Source of the DNA: an uncultured Lachnospiraceae bacterium
Lineage (GTDB): Bacteria > Bacillota > Clostridia > Lachnospirales > Lachnospiraceae
Direction of reading: 5' to 3'
Length of the DNA stretch: 64,000 nucleotides
Assembly: GCA_902793685.1 (NCBI GenBank)
Contig: CADBEN010000001.1
Coordinates: 186,001 to 250,000 of the forward strand
Under the pieces are notes generated by a model. That model did no database searches, was not told the DNA's origin, and worked only from the letters and a program-made list of their open reading frames with translations. The first letter of the stretch is position 1; each line of letters opens with the position of its first letter. The translations under genes were made by a program, and so were the position numbers. Of the stretch, positions 1 to 8,916 are shown piece by piece.

Positions 1-271
1 CTCCTGCGGACAGTGCCGGCGGATTGTAGAAATAGTTGGAGATGTGCTGGAACTTATCGATCTGCGCCTTCAGTGCCTCATCGTATCCCGGATAATGGTA
101 GCCCAGGGCATTGACTGCGATGCCGGCAAAGAAATCCAGGTACTCGGTGCCGTCGGTATCGTAGAGGCGGACGCCGTCGCCGCGCTCGAACATGACCTGA
201 TAACGGTTGTAGGCCTTGTAAAGAACCTTCTCGGCCTCACTCATGGACTGCTTCATCTGCTCAGTTGCCAT
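1..271 (-). CDS. argD: Acetylornithine aminotransferase, N-terminal part (runs off the left edge)
   Basis: First 90 codons of a PLP-dependent class III aminotransferase that would convert N-acetylglutamate semialdehyde to N-acetylornithine in arginine synthesis. The visible protein starts [10 protein letters not shown] and contains [18 protein letters not shown], the conserved N-terminal block of ArgD/OAT-type enzymes; the catalytic lysine lies outside the window. Its ATG sits 11 nt inside the 3' end of argB, so the two are translationally coupled and read from the argB promoter. The assignment to ArgD rather than another ornithine transaminase rests on the argB neighbour. Confidence 0.9.
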   Translation of the reverse strand, partial: MATEQMKQSMSEAEKVLYKAYNRYQVMFERGDGVRLYDTDGTEYLDFFAGIAVNALGYHYPGYDEALKAQIDKFQHISNYFYNPPALSAG

Positions 272-1157
272 TGTAGAATGCCTCCTCAGTGTCTTTTCTG
301 ATTGCGGTGCCGATGCCCTTGTTGGTGAAGATCTCAAGCAGCAGGCAGTGCGGTGTCCGGCCGTCCAGGATGTGGACGCGGGAGACGCCCGCATCGATCG
401 CGTTGACGCAGTTGGTGAGCTTCGGGATCATTCCGCCGCCGGCGTTGCCGTCTGCGATGAACTGCTTCGCTTCTTTGACAGTCATCTCAGAGATCAGGGA
501 AGACTTGTCGGAGAAATCGCGGTACACGCCTTCGACGTCCGTGAGGAAGGCCAGCTTCTCCGCCTTCAGCGCGCTCGCGACGGCGCAGGCAGCATCGTCC
601 GCGTTGATGTTGTAGGTCTGGTGATTCTCGTCGAAACCGATGCAGCTGATGATCGGCAGATAGTCCTTCTCAAGGAGATCATAGACGATCTTCGGGTCCG
701 CGCCGATGACATTTCCGACGAAGCCGATGTCTTCGCCGTCGACGTAGCGCTTCTCGCACTTCAGAAGGTCTCCGTCCTTGCCGCTGATGCCGACCGCCTT
801 CACTCCCAGGGCGTTGACCATGGCGACCAGGCTCTGGTTCACGCGGCTCAGGACCATCTCGGCGATCTCCATGGTCTCGGCGTCAGTGACGCGGAGGCCC
901 TTCACGAACTTCGCCTCTTTGCCGACCTTGGCGACCCACTTGGAGATCTCCTTGCCGCCGCCGTGGACGATGACCGGCTTGAAGCCGACCAGTTTTAAAA
1001 GGACGACGTCCTGAATGACCTGCTTCTTCAGTTCTTCGTCAAGCATTGCGGCTCCGCCGTACTTGACAACGATGATCTTGCGGTTGAAGCGCTGGATATA
1101 GGGGAGCGCTTCCACGAGCGTTGCGGCTTTCTGCATAGCGACAGGATCCATTGACAT
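261..1157 (-). CDS. argB: Acetylglutamate kinase
   Basis: 298 aa, the usual length. It phosphorylates N-acetylglutamate in the second step of arginine synthesis. Amino-acid-kinase landmarks are visible: KYGG (residues 32-35, phosphate-binding lysine), HGGG (65-68, acetylglutamate loop) and a NINADDAA block near 180. The start at 1157 was chosen because AAGGAGA lies about 8 nt upstream; the frame stays open for 22 further codons, but those run back into the promoter. Overlaps argD by 11 nt. Absence of argC and argJ in the visible part means the rest of the pathway lies to the left or elsewhere. Confidence 0.96.
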   Translation of the reverse strand: MSMDPVAMQKAATLVEALPYIQRFNRKIIVVKYGGAAMLDEELKKQVIQDVVLLKLVGFKPVIVHGGGKEISKWVAKVGKEAKFVKGLRVTDAETMEIAEMVLSRVNQSLVAMVNALGVKAVGISGKDGDLLKCEKRYVDGEDIGFVGNVIGADPKIVYDLLEKDYLPIISCIGFDENHQTYNINADDAACAVASALKAEKLAFLTDVEGVYRDFSDKSSLISEMTVKEAKQFIADGNAGGGMIPKLTNCVNAIDAGVSRVHILDGRTPHCLLLEIFTNKGIGTAIRKDTEEAFYNGN

Positions 1158-1222
1158 AAGAATATCTCCTTTTCGGTTTGATTCTGGGAATGCGGCACTG
1201 CCGCTGCCCCGTTTGGTACGCA

Positions 1223-1252
1223 ATTATAACATAAAATTTCATGATTTGCGAA
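1223..1252 (-). promoter_or_regulatory. Promoter of argBD
   Basis: On the minus strand, TTCGCA (1247-1252), an 18-nt spacer and TATAAT (1223-1228) preceded by TGT, giving an extended -10. It lies about 65 nt upstream of the argB start codon. Confidence 0.7.
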
Positions 1253-1353
1253 GGATAATGCAGTCGCATTCTTTCCCACTGGATTTTTGATAATAATACA
1301 GTTTTCGGCAAGTTTATGCAAGTATTTTTCAGCAAATACGCGATATTCATTTT

Positions 1354-1371
1354 TATGAGTAAATATTCATG
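1354..1371. promoter_or_regulatory. ArgR-type operator (ARG box)
   Basis: TATGAGTAAATATTCATG matches 16 of 18 positions of the ARG box consensus wnTGAATwwwwATTCAnw. A further half-site, TATTCAT, starts at 1344, twenty bp from the equivalent half-site in the box. It sits between the argB and argG promoters, where an arginine repressor could control both. The match is visible; binding is inferred. Confidence 0.6.
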
Positions 1372-1404
1372 CATTATACATTTACAAAAGGACGCGCAAA
1401 CAAC

Positions 1405-1433
1405 TTGCATTCAAATTTACTGTGATGTATATT
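1405..1433 (+). promoter_or_regulatory. Promoter of argG
   Basis: TTGCAT (1405-1410), 17-nt spacer, TATATT (1428-1433). The start codon follows about 73 nt later, preceded by AAGGGGGAA at 1491-1499. Confidence 0.55.
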
Positions 1434-1506
1434 TACTTTATTATTTGTCGGCACCCCCGCATTTCGCCCGGGACGGCAAAAAGACAATTTAAGGGGGAAC
1501 CTTGGA

Positions 1507-2895
<1,389 letters not shown>

Positions 2896-2952
2896 TCCCC
2901 GTCTGACGGCGGAAAAGGATCCGCGGAAATAAGTTCCCCGGGAAAAACGAAT

Positions 2953-2991
2953 ACGGGCTGCTGCATCGGTCGTTCCATTGCAGCAGCCCGT
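2953..2991 (+). terminator. Hairpin downstream of argG
   Basis: A 13-bp perfect stem, ACGGGCTGCTGCA (2953-2965) with its complement at 2979-2991, and a 13-nt loop. The following TCTGTTATAATC is only weakly T-rich and contains the fumC -10 element. Confidence 0.65.
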
Positions 2992-2992
2992 C

Positions 2993-3001
2993 TGTTATAA
3001 T
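2993..3001 (+). promoter_or_regulatory. Extended -10 element of the fumC promoter
   Basis: TGTTATAAT immediately follows the argG hairpin, 42 nt before the fumC start. No convincing -35 lies 16-18 nt upstream, because that stretch is inside the terminator stem and loop. Confidence 0.5.
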
Positions 3002-3043
3002 CAAAAACAATTACAGCCTTATCAGAAACGAAAGGAGCAGCAT

Positions 3044-4417
3044 ATGAATTACCGGATCGAGCATGATTCCATGGGGGAGGTCCGCGTCCCGGAAAACGTA
3101 TACTGGGGCGCCCAGACACAGCGGAGCTTTGAAAACTTCCGCATCGGCACCGAGAAGATCCCGCCGGAGGTGATCACAGCCTTCGCGTATCTGAAGGAAG
3201 CGGCAGCTGTCGCGAACTGCCGGCTCGGCGTTCTGGACGAGGAGCGCATGAACGTGATCCGGCAGGTCTGCGAAGAGATCCGGTCCGGGAAACTGGACGG
3301 CAGCTTCCCGCTGGCGGTCTGGCAGACCGGAAGCGGCACCCAGTCCAATATGAACGTGAACGAAGTCATTGCGAACCGCGGAAACGAGATCGCCGGGAAA
3401 AAGCTGCTTCATCCGAACGACAGCTGCAATATGTCCCAGAGCTCCAATGATACCTTCCCCACGGCGATGCACATCGCGGCGGTGCTGGAGATCCGGGACA
3501 GACTTCTGCCTTCCATCGATCTGCTGGCAGGCACCTTCCGTTCTCTGGAAGAAAAGTATCACGGTATCGTGAAATCAGGACGGACCCATCTTCAGGACGC
3601 GGTCCCGGTATCCTTCTCCCAGGAGATCAGCGGATGGCGCGCATCCCTTGAGAGAGACCGGGAAATGATCAGTGCTTCTCTTCTGCCCCTCTCCGAGCTG
3701 GCTCTGGGAGCCACGGCGGTGGGAACCGGCCTGAACGCGCCGGAAGGCTTTGATACTGAAAGCGCGAAGGTCCTCTCTGAGCTCACCGGTTGCTCCTTCC
3801 GGACCGCGGAAAACAAATTCCACGCCCTCACGGCGAAATCGGAACTTGTGAACGCTCACGGCGCCCTGAAGGCGCTGGCGGCGGATCTCATGAAGATCGC
3901 CAACGATATCCGCTGGCTTGCCAGCGGTCCCCGCTGCGGCCTCGGCGAGATCCGGATCCCGGAGAACGAGCCGGGCAGTTCCATCATGCCGGGCAAGGTA
4001 AATCCGACCCAGTGCGAATCTGCCACCATGGTCGCGGTCCAGGTCATGGCAAACGATACCGCCATCGGCATCGCCGCAAGCCAGGGAAATTTCGAACTGA
4101 ACGTGTTCATGCCGGTGCTGATCTTCAATTTCCTGCAGTCTGTCCGTCTCCTGGCGGATTCTCTCCGCTCCTTCAATGACAACTGCTGCGTCGGCATCGA
4201 GCCCATCCGGGAAAAAATGCATGAGAACCTTCACAATTCCCTGATGCTGGTCACCTGCCTGAATCCTTACATCGGCTACGAGAACGCCGCGAAGACCGTG
4301 AAGCTTGCCTTCAGGGAGAACATCTCCCTGAAGGAAGCCTGCGTGAAGCTGGGCTTCCTCACCGCGGAGCGCTTCGACGAAGTGTTCCGTCCAGAAGCCA
4401 TGGCCCACGAGAAGTGA
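3044..4417 (+). CDS. fumC: Fumarate hydratase, class II
   Basis: 457 aa, normal for the iron-independent fumarase of the aspartase/fumarase superfamily, which interconverts fumarate and malate in the cytosol. The superfamily signature GSSIMPGKVNP begins at residue 311, and SGRTHLQDAVP and GTGLNAP are the other conserved blocks. The start at 3044 has AAAGGAG 7 nt upstream; an in-frame ATG at 2978 lies inside the preceding hairpin and was rejected. Fumarate is also the by-product of the step after argG, so the neighbourhood is metabolically sensible. Aspartase is the main alternative; the sequence reads as fumarase. Confidence 0.94.
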   Translation: MNYRIEHDSMGEVRVPENVYWGAQTQRSFENFRIGTEKIPPEVITAFAYLKEAAAVANCRLGVLDEERMNVIRQVCEEIRSGKLDGSFPLAVWQTGSGTQSNMNVNEVIANRGNEIAGKKLLHPNDSCNMSQSSNDTFPTAMHIAAVLEIRDRLLPSIDLLAGTFRSLEEKYHGIVKSGRTHLQDAVPVSFSQEISGWRASLERDREMISASLLPLSELALGATAVGTGLNAPEGFDTESAKVLSELTGCSFRTAENKFHALTAKSELVNAHGALKALAADLMKIANDIRWLASGPRCGLGEIRIPENEPGSSIMPGKVNPTQCESATMVAVQVMANDTAIGIAASQGNFELNVFMPVLIFNFLQSVRLLADSLRSFNDNCCVGIEPIREKMHENLHNSLMLVTCLNPYIGYENAAKTVKLAFRENISLKEACVKLGFLTAERFDEVFRPEAMAHEK

Positions 4418-4443
4418 TTCCAGAAATACCGAGAAACCTTAAA

Positions 4444-4698
4444 CAGTCGGAAAATCCCGGGGTACTCCATCCGGACTCCCCTGAAACCGCCTGTTTCACA
4501 TTGCTTCAGCTTAGGTCCTGCAGACCTGCGCTGCGAGTCGTCGAAAAACCCTGATGGTTTTTCTCCTCCACGTACAGCTAAAAACCCCTGCCTCGATGGC
4601 AGGGGTTTTTCAGGTCTTACGGACCGTTGCTTCAGCATGTGAAAAGACGGCGGTTTCACAGGTCGTTCCGGGTATGGAGTTCCCCGGGATTCCGACTG
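4444..4698. repeat. Giant imperfect palindrome at the fumC convergent junction
   Basis: The whole space between fumC and the oppositely oriented kinase gene (4418-4726) is one long inverted repeat. Arms of about 85 nt (4444-4528 and 4611-4698) share CAGTCGGAA, TCCCGGGG, ACTCCAT, GAAACCGCC, TTTCAC, GGTCC and GACCTG in the same order when one is reverse-complemented. The head carries two smaller hairpins: GAAAAACC/GGTTTTTC (4543-4563) and the terminator at 4580-4610. No ORF in it is credible. Confidence 0.8.
4580..4610. terminator. Bidirectional rho-independent terminator
   Basis: AAAAACCCCTGCC, loop TCGAT, GGCAGGGGTTTTT: a 13-bp perfect stem flanked by A5 and T5, so it can serve fumC and the convergent kinase gene. 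Confidence 0.9.
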
Positions 4699-4726
4699 AA
4701 TGGAATTCACGTGATTCCGGCTGAAG

Positions 4727-5359
4727 TTATCTGCGGTATTTCTTCGCGATCTCCGCGTAGGCGAGGATCACGTCCACTGCGCCCTCCAGCGTGCACTTGC
4801 TGGAATTGATGCAGAGATCGTAGCTCTTGGAGTCGCCCCAGCGCTTGTTTGAATAGTAATTGTAGTAGCTGGAACGGCGCTTGTCCGTCTTCAGCATGAT
4901 CTCACGGGCCTTGTCCGCAGTAACATTGTGGGTCTCCATGAGGCGCTTGATCTTGTCTTCATCGTCCGCGCTCACAAACACGCTGACCACGCCTGGCATG
5001 CCCGCCAGCGCATAGTCCGCGCAGCGCCCCACGATGACGCAGGACTCTGCTGCAGCGAGATTGCGGATGGTATCGAACTGAGCCAGGAAGATCTTCTGGT
5101 TGATGGGCATGTCCACATACGGAGAAGAAGAATATCCGAGGGAATAGGTATCCATCACCAGGGAATAGAGGAAGCTGTTCGTCGGCTTCTCGTCATTGTT
5201 CTCAAAAAGCTCTCTGCAGAGGCCGCTCTCCTTCGCGGCACGGTCCAGAAGCTCTTTGTCATAGCACTTGACACCAAGCCGCTCCGCAAGCATCTGGCCG
5301 ATTTTACGCCCGCCGCTGCCAGTCTGCCGACCAATGGTCACTATCAGTTTATCTGCCAT
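4727..5359 (-). CDS. Cytidylate-kinase-like P-loop protein
   Basis: 210 aa. The N-terminal loop GRQTGSGGRK (10-19) and overall fold pattern match the cytidylate kinase-like family (PF13189), a nucleoside-monophosphate-kinase relative common in gut Clostridia. VIVGRCADYAL, a later VFVSA strand and the KTDKRRSSYYNYYSN segment are typical. The true substrate is unknown and housekeeping cmk is a separate gene in related genomes. Start chosen at the ATG 8 nt after AGGAGG; a GTG three codons earlier overlaps that site. It has its own promoter at 5399-5427. Confidence 0.85.
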   Translation of the reverse strand: MADKLIVTIGRQTGSGGRKIGQMLAERLGVKCYDKELLDRAAKESGLCRELFENNDEKPTNSFLYSLVMDTYSLGYSSSPYVDMPINQKIFLAQFDTIRNLAAAESCVIVGRCADYALAGMPGVVSVFVSADDEDKIKRLMETHNVTADKAREIMLKTDKRRSSYYNYYSNKRWGDSKSYDLCINSSKCTLEGAVDVILAYAEIAKKYRR

Positions 5360-5398
5360 AATGCACACCTCCTGTGTCGTTTGATCCCTACGATATCT

Positions 5399-5427
5399 AT
5401 TTTAATAGTTCATTCCTGCTTTGTAAA
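5399..5427 (-). promoter_or_regulatory. Promoter of the cytidylate-kinase-like gene
   Basis: TTTACA (5422-5427), 17-nt spacer, TAAAAT (5399-5404) on the minus strand, each matching consensus at 5 of 6 positions. It overlaps the 3' end of the upstream pseudouridine synthase gene. Confidence 0.7.
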
Positions 5428-6327
5428 TGTCTCCAGTAGTTTCGAAAAATATGCGGGAAGGGGAGCGGTGAATTCCATGTATTCTCCCGTCCGGGGATGA
5501 CGGAATCCCAGCACCATGGCGTGAAGCGTCTGACCTTCCAGGTGGTACGGATTTTTCGCAGCACCGTAGACCTGGTCTCCCAGCACCGGGTGTCCGATGG
5601 AAGCCATGTGGACGCGGATCTGGTGTGTCCTGCCGGTCTCCAGCTGACACTCGATGTACGTGCAGTTCCGGAAGCGCCTGAGCACCCGGTAATGAGTCAC
5701 GGCCCTGCGTCCCTCCGGCATGCCGCATTTCATCTTTTTCCGGTCCTTCGGATCCCGCGCGATGGGCGAATCCACAGTTCCTTCGTCTTCCTTCAGCACA
5801 CCGCTCACAATGGCACGGTATTTCCGGGTAATGCTGTGCTCCTTCAGCTGTTCCGCCAGGGAAAGATGCGCAGCGTCATTTTTGCAGATCACCAGGACGC
5901 CGGTGGTGTCCCGGTCGATCCGGTGGACGATCCCCGGCCTCAGAATACCGTTGATCCCTGAAAGCCTGTCCCCGCAGTGAAACATCAGGGCGTTGACCAG
6001 TGTCCCGCTCTCATGGCCGGCAGCGGGATGCACCACCATCCCCTTCGGCTTGTTGACCAGGATCACGTCGTCATCCTCGTAAAGGATATCCAGCGGGATC
6101 TCCTCCGCCGTGATCTCCGCCGGCTTCGGGTCCGGAACATCGCAGACGATGCTGTCGCCCGCTTTCAGCTTCCGGTTGCCCTTCACGGCGGTACCGTTCA
6201 CGGTGACGCGGCCTTCCTCTATCAGCTTCTGCACATGGGAGCGCGTCATCTCCGCCATGGCTCCTGCAAGGAACACGTCCAGGCGCGTTCCTGCCTCTGC
6301 GGGATCAGCCTGAAACTGTGTGATCAT
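5410..6327 (-). CDS. Large-subunit rRNA pseudouridine synthase, RluD family
   Basis: 305 aa. N-terminal S4 RNA-binding domain (about residues 13-75) followed by an RluA/RluD-type catalytic domain. The catalytic aspartate is D138 in HRIDRDTTG; the family more often has HRLDKDTSG. Other blocks are VNKPKGMVVHP and LETGRTHQIRVH. It isomerises uridines in 23S rRNA helices. ATGA overlap with lspA shows translational coupling. This is the last gene of the adaptor-yggS-sepF-ylmH-lspA operon. RluD rather than RluB/C is inferred from domain order and neighbours. Confidence 0.93.
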   Translation of the reverse strand: MITQFQADPAEAGTRLDVFLAGAMAEMTRSHVQKLIEEGRVTVNGTAVKGNRKLKAGDSIVCDVPDPKPAEITAEEIPLDILYEDDDVILVNKPKGMVVHPAAGHESGTLVNALMFHCGDRLSGINGILRPGIVHRIDRDTTGVLVICKNDAAHLSLAEQLKEHSITRKYRAIVSGVLKEDEGTVDSPIARDPKDRKKMKCGMPEGRRAVTHYRVLRRFRNCTYIECQLETGRTHQIRVHMASIGHPVLGDQVYGAAKNPYHLEGQTLHAMVLGFRHPRTGEYMEFTAPLPAYFSKLLETFTKQE

Positions 6328-6896
6328 TTCTCCTGTTCCTCTTTTTCTTCAGGTCCGGTCTTCTGCTGCTCCGCGCCGGCAGTCTTTTCCTTTTTCAGGG
6401 AAAGGAAGGCAAAGTCTTCATCCTCGTAATAGCGGAGGATCAGGATCACCATCACGAAAGTGGAGCAGGTGACGTAGATGTCCGCCACATTGAATACCGG
6501 GAAATCGATGGGCTTGAAATAGATAAAATCCACGACTGACTGCCGGAAAGCGCGGTCGATCAGGTTTCCGGCCGCGCCTGCCAGAAGAAAAGCCAGGATG
6601 ACCAGCAGCGGGAGGTATTTCCGCTTTTCCGGAAGCTTGTATACCACGTAAAGGATCCCCGCCGCGACGACCGCGGTGATCAGGTAGAAAAAGAACATTT
6701 TCCCCTGCAGGATCCCGAAGGCGGCTCCCCGGTTCTCTATCCTGAGAAACTCCAGCACGCCGGAGATCAGCGGGACCGGTTCATGATCTCCCAGGTTCGC
6801 CAGCGCCCAGCGCTTGCTCAGCTGGTCAAAGGCCGCCGCGATGACTGTGATCGCGGCGAACAGGCTGATCTGATTTTTTTTGCTGAACTCGTTCAT
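6324..6896 (-). CDS. lspA: Lipoprotein signal peptidase (signal peptidase II)
   Basis: 190 aa membrane aspartyl protease that removes signal peptides from prolipoproteins. Four membrane segments can be picked out (about residues 9-27, 66-84, 90-110 and 140-157). The catalytic aspartates are D114 in AGNLIDR and D139 in FNVADIYV. The C-terminal 25 residues are a charged Glu/Lys/Gln-rich cytoplasmic tail. The start was chosen at MNEFSKK, 7 nt after GGAGG, and overlaps the ylmH stop as ATGA. Substrates in this window include the two liv binding proteins and the lipoprotein at 33.8 kb. Confidence 0.95.
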   Translation of the reverse strand: MNEFSKKNQISLFAAITVIAAAFDQLSKRWALANLGDHEPVPLISGVLEFLRIENRGAAFGILQGKMFFFYLITAVVAAGILYVVYKLPEKRKYLPLLVILAFLLAGAAGNLIDRAFRQSVVDFIYFKPIDFPVFNVADIYVTCSTFVMVILILRYYEDEDFAFLSLKKEKTAGAEQQKTGPEEKEEQEK

Positions 6897-7651
6897 ATCC
6901 AGACCTCCACCCGCAGGGAAAGACGCCCTTTTCTTGTTTCGTGCTGTCCCGGGAGCAGCCGGAATCTGCCTTTTCCGCGGAGCGAAAGAATGTCGCACGG
7001 AGAAAGGGTATCCGCCCCGTCTGTCACGATGGCGGAGTTCACGGCGACCTTGCCCTGCATCAGCAGTTCCTTTGATGCGGAGCGGGAAACGCCCCAGACG
7101 GCGGAGATCAGACTGTCGATCCGGAGGGATGCGGCATTGACGCTGCGTTCTTCCGTATGGCGTACGGAAACCACATCCTCCAGCCGTTCCGGAGTCACAG
7201 TGACTGTCGTATGCTTTACTCCCGTCAGTTCTCTGCAGATCGTCTCCTCCACGGAGGAAAGCGCCGTCAGGTGGGCAGCATTGTCCGCAATGCAGATATC
7301 CCCCAGCATCTCCCGCCGGATCCCGAGGCTCATCAGCGCACCGAGGAAATCCCGGTGGGTCAGCGCATCCGCGAACTTCGGCGCAGCCGGGGCGATCTTC
7401 AGGTAACAGAGCACATCGTCCGGGATCTCTTCCAGATATGCGGGCAGAAAAAAGACGACCCTGCGTTCGGCGTCGTCAAGACCGCCGGCGGTGACCATTC
7501 TGACCCCGCCGGCAGAAAGACGCATTGTGCGCAGAATCGCCTGCTCATCCGCATTCAGGAACACAGAGTGGGTCGGAATATTCCGCTGAATGCAGGTGTC
7601 CCGAAGCTCTGTGATCCGCTTCCGGAAGAAAGACTCTTCCTTATCCGTCAT
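6893..7651 (-). CDS. ylmH: YlmH-family S4 RNA-binding protein
   Basis: 252 aa. The block HRDFLGALMSLGIRREMLGDI (about residue 98 onward) is the hallmark of YlmH, and the C-terminal third is an S4 domain. YlmH acts on stalled or ribosome-associated RNA in Firmicutes and sits in the division gene cluster downstream of sepF. The start overlaps the sepF stop by one nucleotide (TAATG). No unusual features. Confidence 0.93.
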   Translation of the reverse strand: MTDKEESFFRKRITELRDTCIQRNIPTHSVFLNADEQAILRTMRLSAGGVRMVTAGGLDDAERRVVFFLPAYLEEIPDDVLCYLKIAPAAPKFADALTHRDFLGALMSLGIRREMLGDICIADNAAHLTALSSVEETICRELTGVKHTTVTVTPERLEDVVSVRHTEERSVNAASLRIDSLISAVWGVSRSASKELLMQGKVAVNSAIVTDGADTLSPCDILSLRGKGRFRLLPGQHETRKGRLSLRVEVWI

Positions 7652-8178
7652 TACTGGCGGATGTTCAGTCCGGAGATATTCACAGTCCCGGTGCTCATGG
7701 AAGCGCTGACCGTGGAAGTGAGAATATCCTGGAACTCGCCGGACAGATTGACGTTGTCCGGAGTGATGATAAAGATATAGTTGGAGATTTTCTGAAGCTT
7801 TCCGTTCATGCTGTAGGACGCACCGGAAGTGAAGTCGATGATCCTCTGGGCAATCTCCGTGTTGAAGCCTTCCATATTCAGGACGACTGCCTTGCCGTTC
7901 AGGAGATTGTCGACGATCTCCTTCGCGTTCTCAAAGCCGCTGGGCTTGACCAGAACGACTTCAAGGCTGCTGCGCTTGACCGGAGTCACCTTGCGGGTAA
8001 ACAGACGCGGCTTTTCATTCTCATCTCCGGCATCCTCAGACGCAGAAGACCGCTTCGGAAGAAATCCGCCGATTCCTCTTCTGGGCTGATCGTCAAACTC
8101 CTCCTCATCATCGAGGAATTCGTCATCATCCGCATCACTTACACGCATACTGTCCATAATTCTTCCAATGAATCCCAT
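7651..8178 (-). CDS. sepF: Cell division protein SepF
   Basis: 175 aa. SepF binds FtsZ and tethers it to the membrane at midcell. The N-terminal MGFIGRIMDSM is the amphipathic membrane-binding helix; a disordered acidic linker (about residues 15-65) follows, then the SepF core with LEVVLVKP, AVVLNMEGF and IFIITPDNV. Start chosen at the ATG with GGAG 9 nt upstream; an in-frame TTG five codons earlier would destroy the membrane helix. The stop overlaps ylmH by one base and the RBS overlaps the end of yggS. Confidence 0.94.
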   Translation of the reverse strand: MGFIGRIMDSMRVSDADDDEFLDDEEEFDDQPRRGIGGFLPKRSSASEDAGDENEKPRLFTRKVTPVKRSSLEVVLVKPSGFENAKEIVDNLLNGKAVVLNMEGFNTEIAQRIIDFTSGASYSMNGKLQKISNYIFIITPDNVNLSGEFQDILTSTVSASMSTGTVNISGLNIRQ

Positions 8179-8182
8179 GTGA

Positions 8183-8875
8183 TTATTCTCCAATCTGTCT
8201 CATTCCGAAAATGCCGGTGCCTACGCGGACCATCGTAGCCCCCTCTTCGATCGCTACACGATAGTCTCCTGTCATGCCCATAGAAAGAACATTCATAGTG
8301 ACATTATCAGCGTTTTTCAATTTTATGTCAATGGATAATTCCCGTAAACGGCGAAAAACGGCACGGTTCTGCTCCGCATCGTCCACCATCGGCGCGACGG
8401 TCATCAGCCCGCGGATCTTGAGATTCCGGTACTGGCGGAGCCGCTCGAGAAGCGGCAGCAGTTCCTCCGGGAGGAATCCGAACTTGCTTTCCTCTCCCGC
8501 CACATTGACCTCCAGAAGACCGTCGACCTGGATGCCCTTTTTCCGGGCTTCAAAGTCGATGGTATCGGAAAGCTTGATGGAGTCGATGGAGTGGATCAGG
8601 ACTGTCTTGTCGATCACGGACTTCACCTTGTTGGTCTGGAGATGGCCGATCAGATGCCAGCGGATGTCCTCCGGAAGCTGGGGCTCCTTTCCCAGCATTT
8701 CTTTAACTTTGTTTTCCCCGAAATCCCGGACGCCGAGATCATAGGCTACCCTGATCCGCTCCGCCGGATTCGTCTTGCTGACCGCGATCAGCGTGACCTC
8801 GCTCCGGTCCCGCCCCGCAGCGGCGCAGGCTTCGCGGATATTGGCTTCCACAAGTTCCAGATTTTCTTTCATCAT
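8183..8875 (-). CDS. YggS/PROSC-family PLP homeostasis protein
   Basis: 230 aa, standard for this single-domain alanine-racemase-fold protein that binds PLP and maintains vitamin B6 balance. LIAVSKTNP holds the PLP lysine, and HLIGHLQTNKV and MGMTGDYRVAIEEGATMVRVGTGIFG are family signatures. Start chosen at the ATG after GGAGGAAAGAGCA; a GTG at 8920 overlaps the upstream stop as GTGA but has no ribosome-binding site. Its place between the adaptor gene and sepF is the usual Firmicutes order. Confidence 0.94.
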   Translation of the reverse strand: MMKENLELVEANIREACAAAGRDRSEVTLIAVSKTNPAERIRVAYDLGVRDFGENKVKEMLGKEPQLPEDIRWHLIGHLQTNKVKSVIDKTVLIHSIDSIKLSDTIDFEARKKGIQVDGLLEVNVAGEESKFGFLPEELLPLLERLRQYRNLKIRGLMTVAPMVDDAEQNRAVFRRLRELSIDIKLKNADNVTMNVLSMGMTGDYRVAIEEGATMVRVGTGIFGMRQIGE

Positions 8876-8916
8876 TGCTCTTTCCTCCGGCGCAGGAAGG
8901 TTTTCCGGGACTGCCG

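Larger units (their letters stand above)
1158..1506. promoter_or_regulatory. argB/argG divergent control region
   Basis: 349 nt without a gene between the divergent argB and argG starts. It is distinctly AT-rich between about 1220 and 1440 compared with the coding DNA around it. It holds a promoter for each direction, an ArgR-like box between them, and a near-palindrome CATAAAATTTCATG at 1230-1243 lying in the -10/-35 spacer of the argB promoter. No small ORF in it has a plausible ribosome-binding site. Confidence 0.75.
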
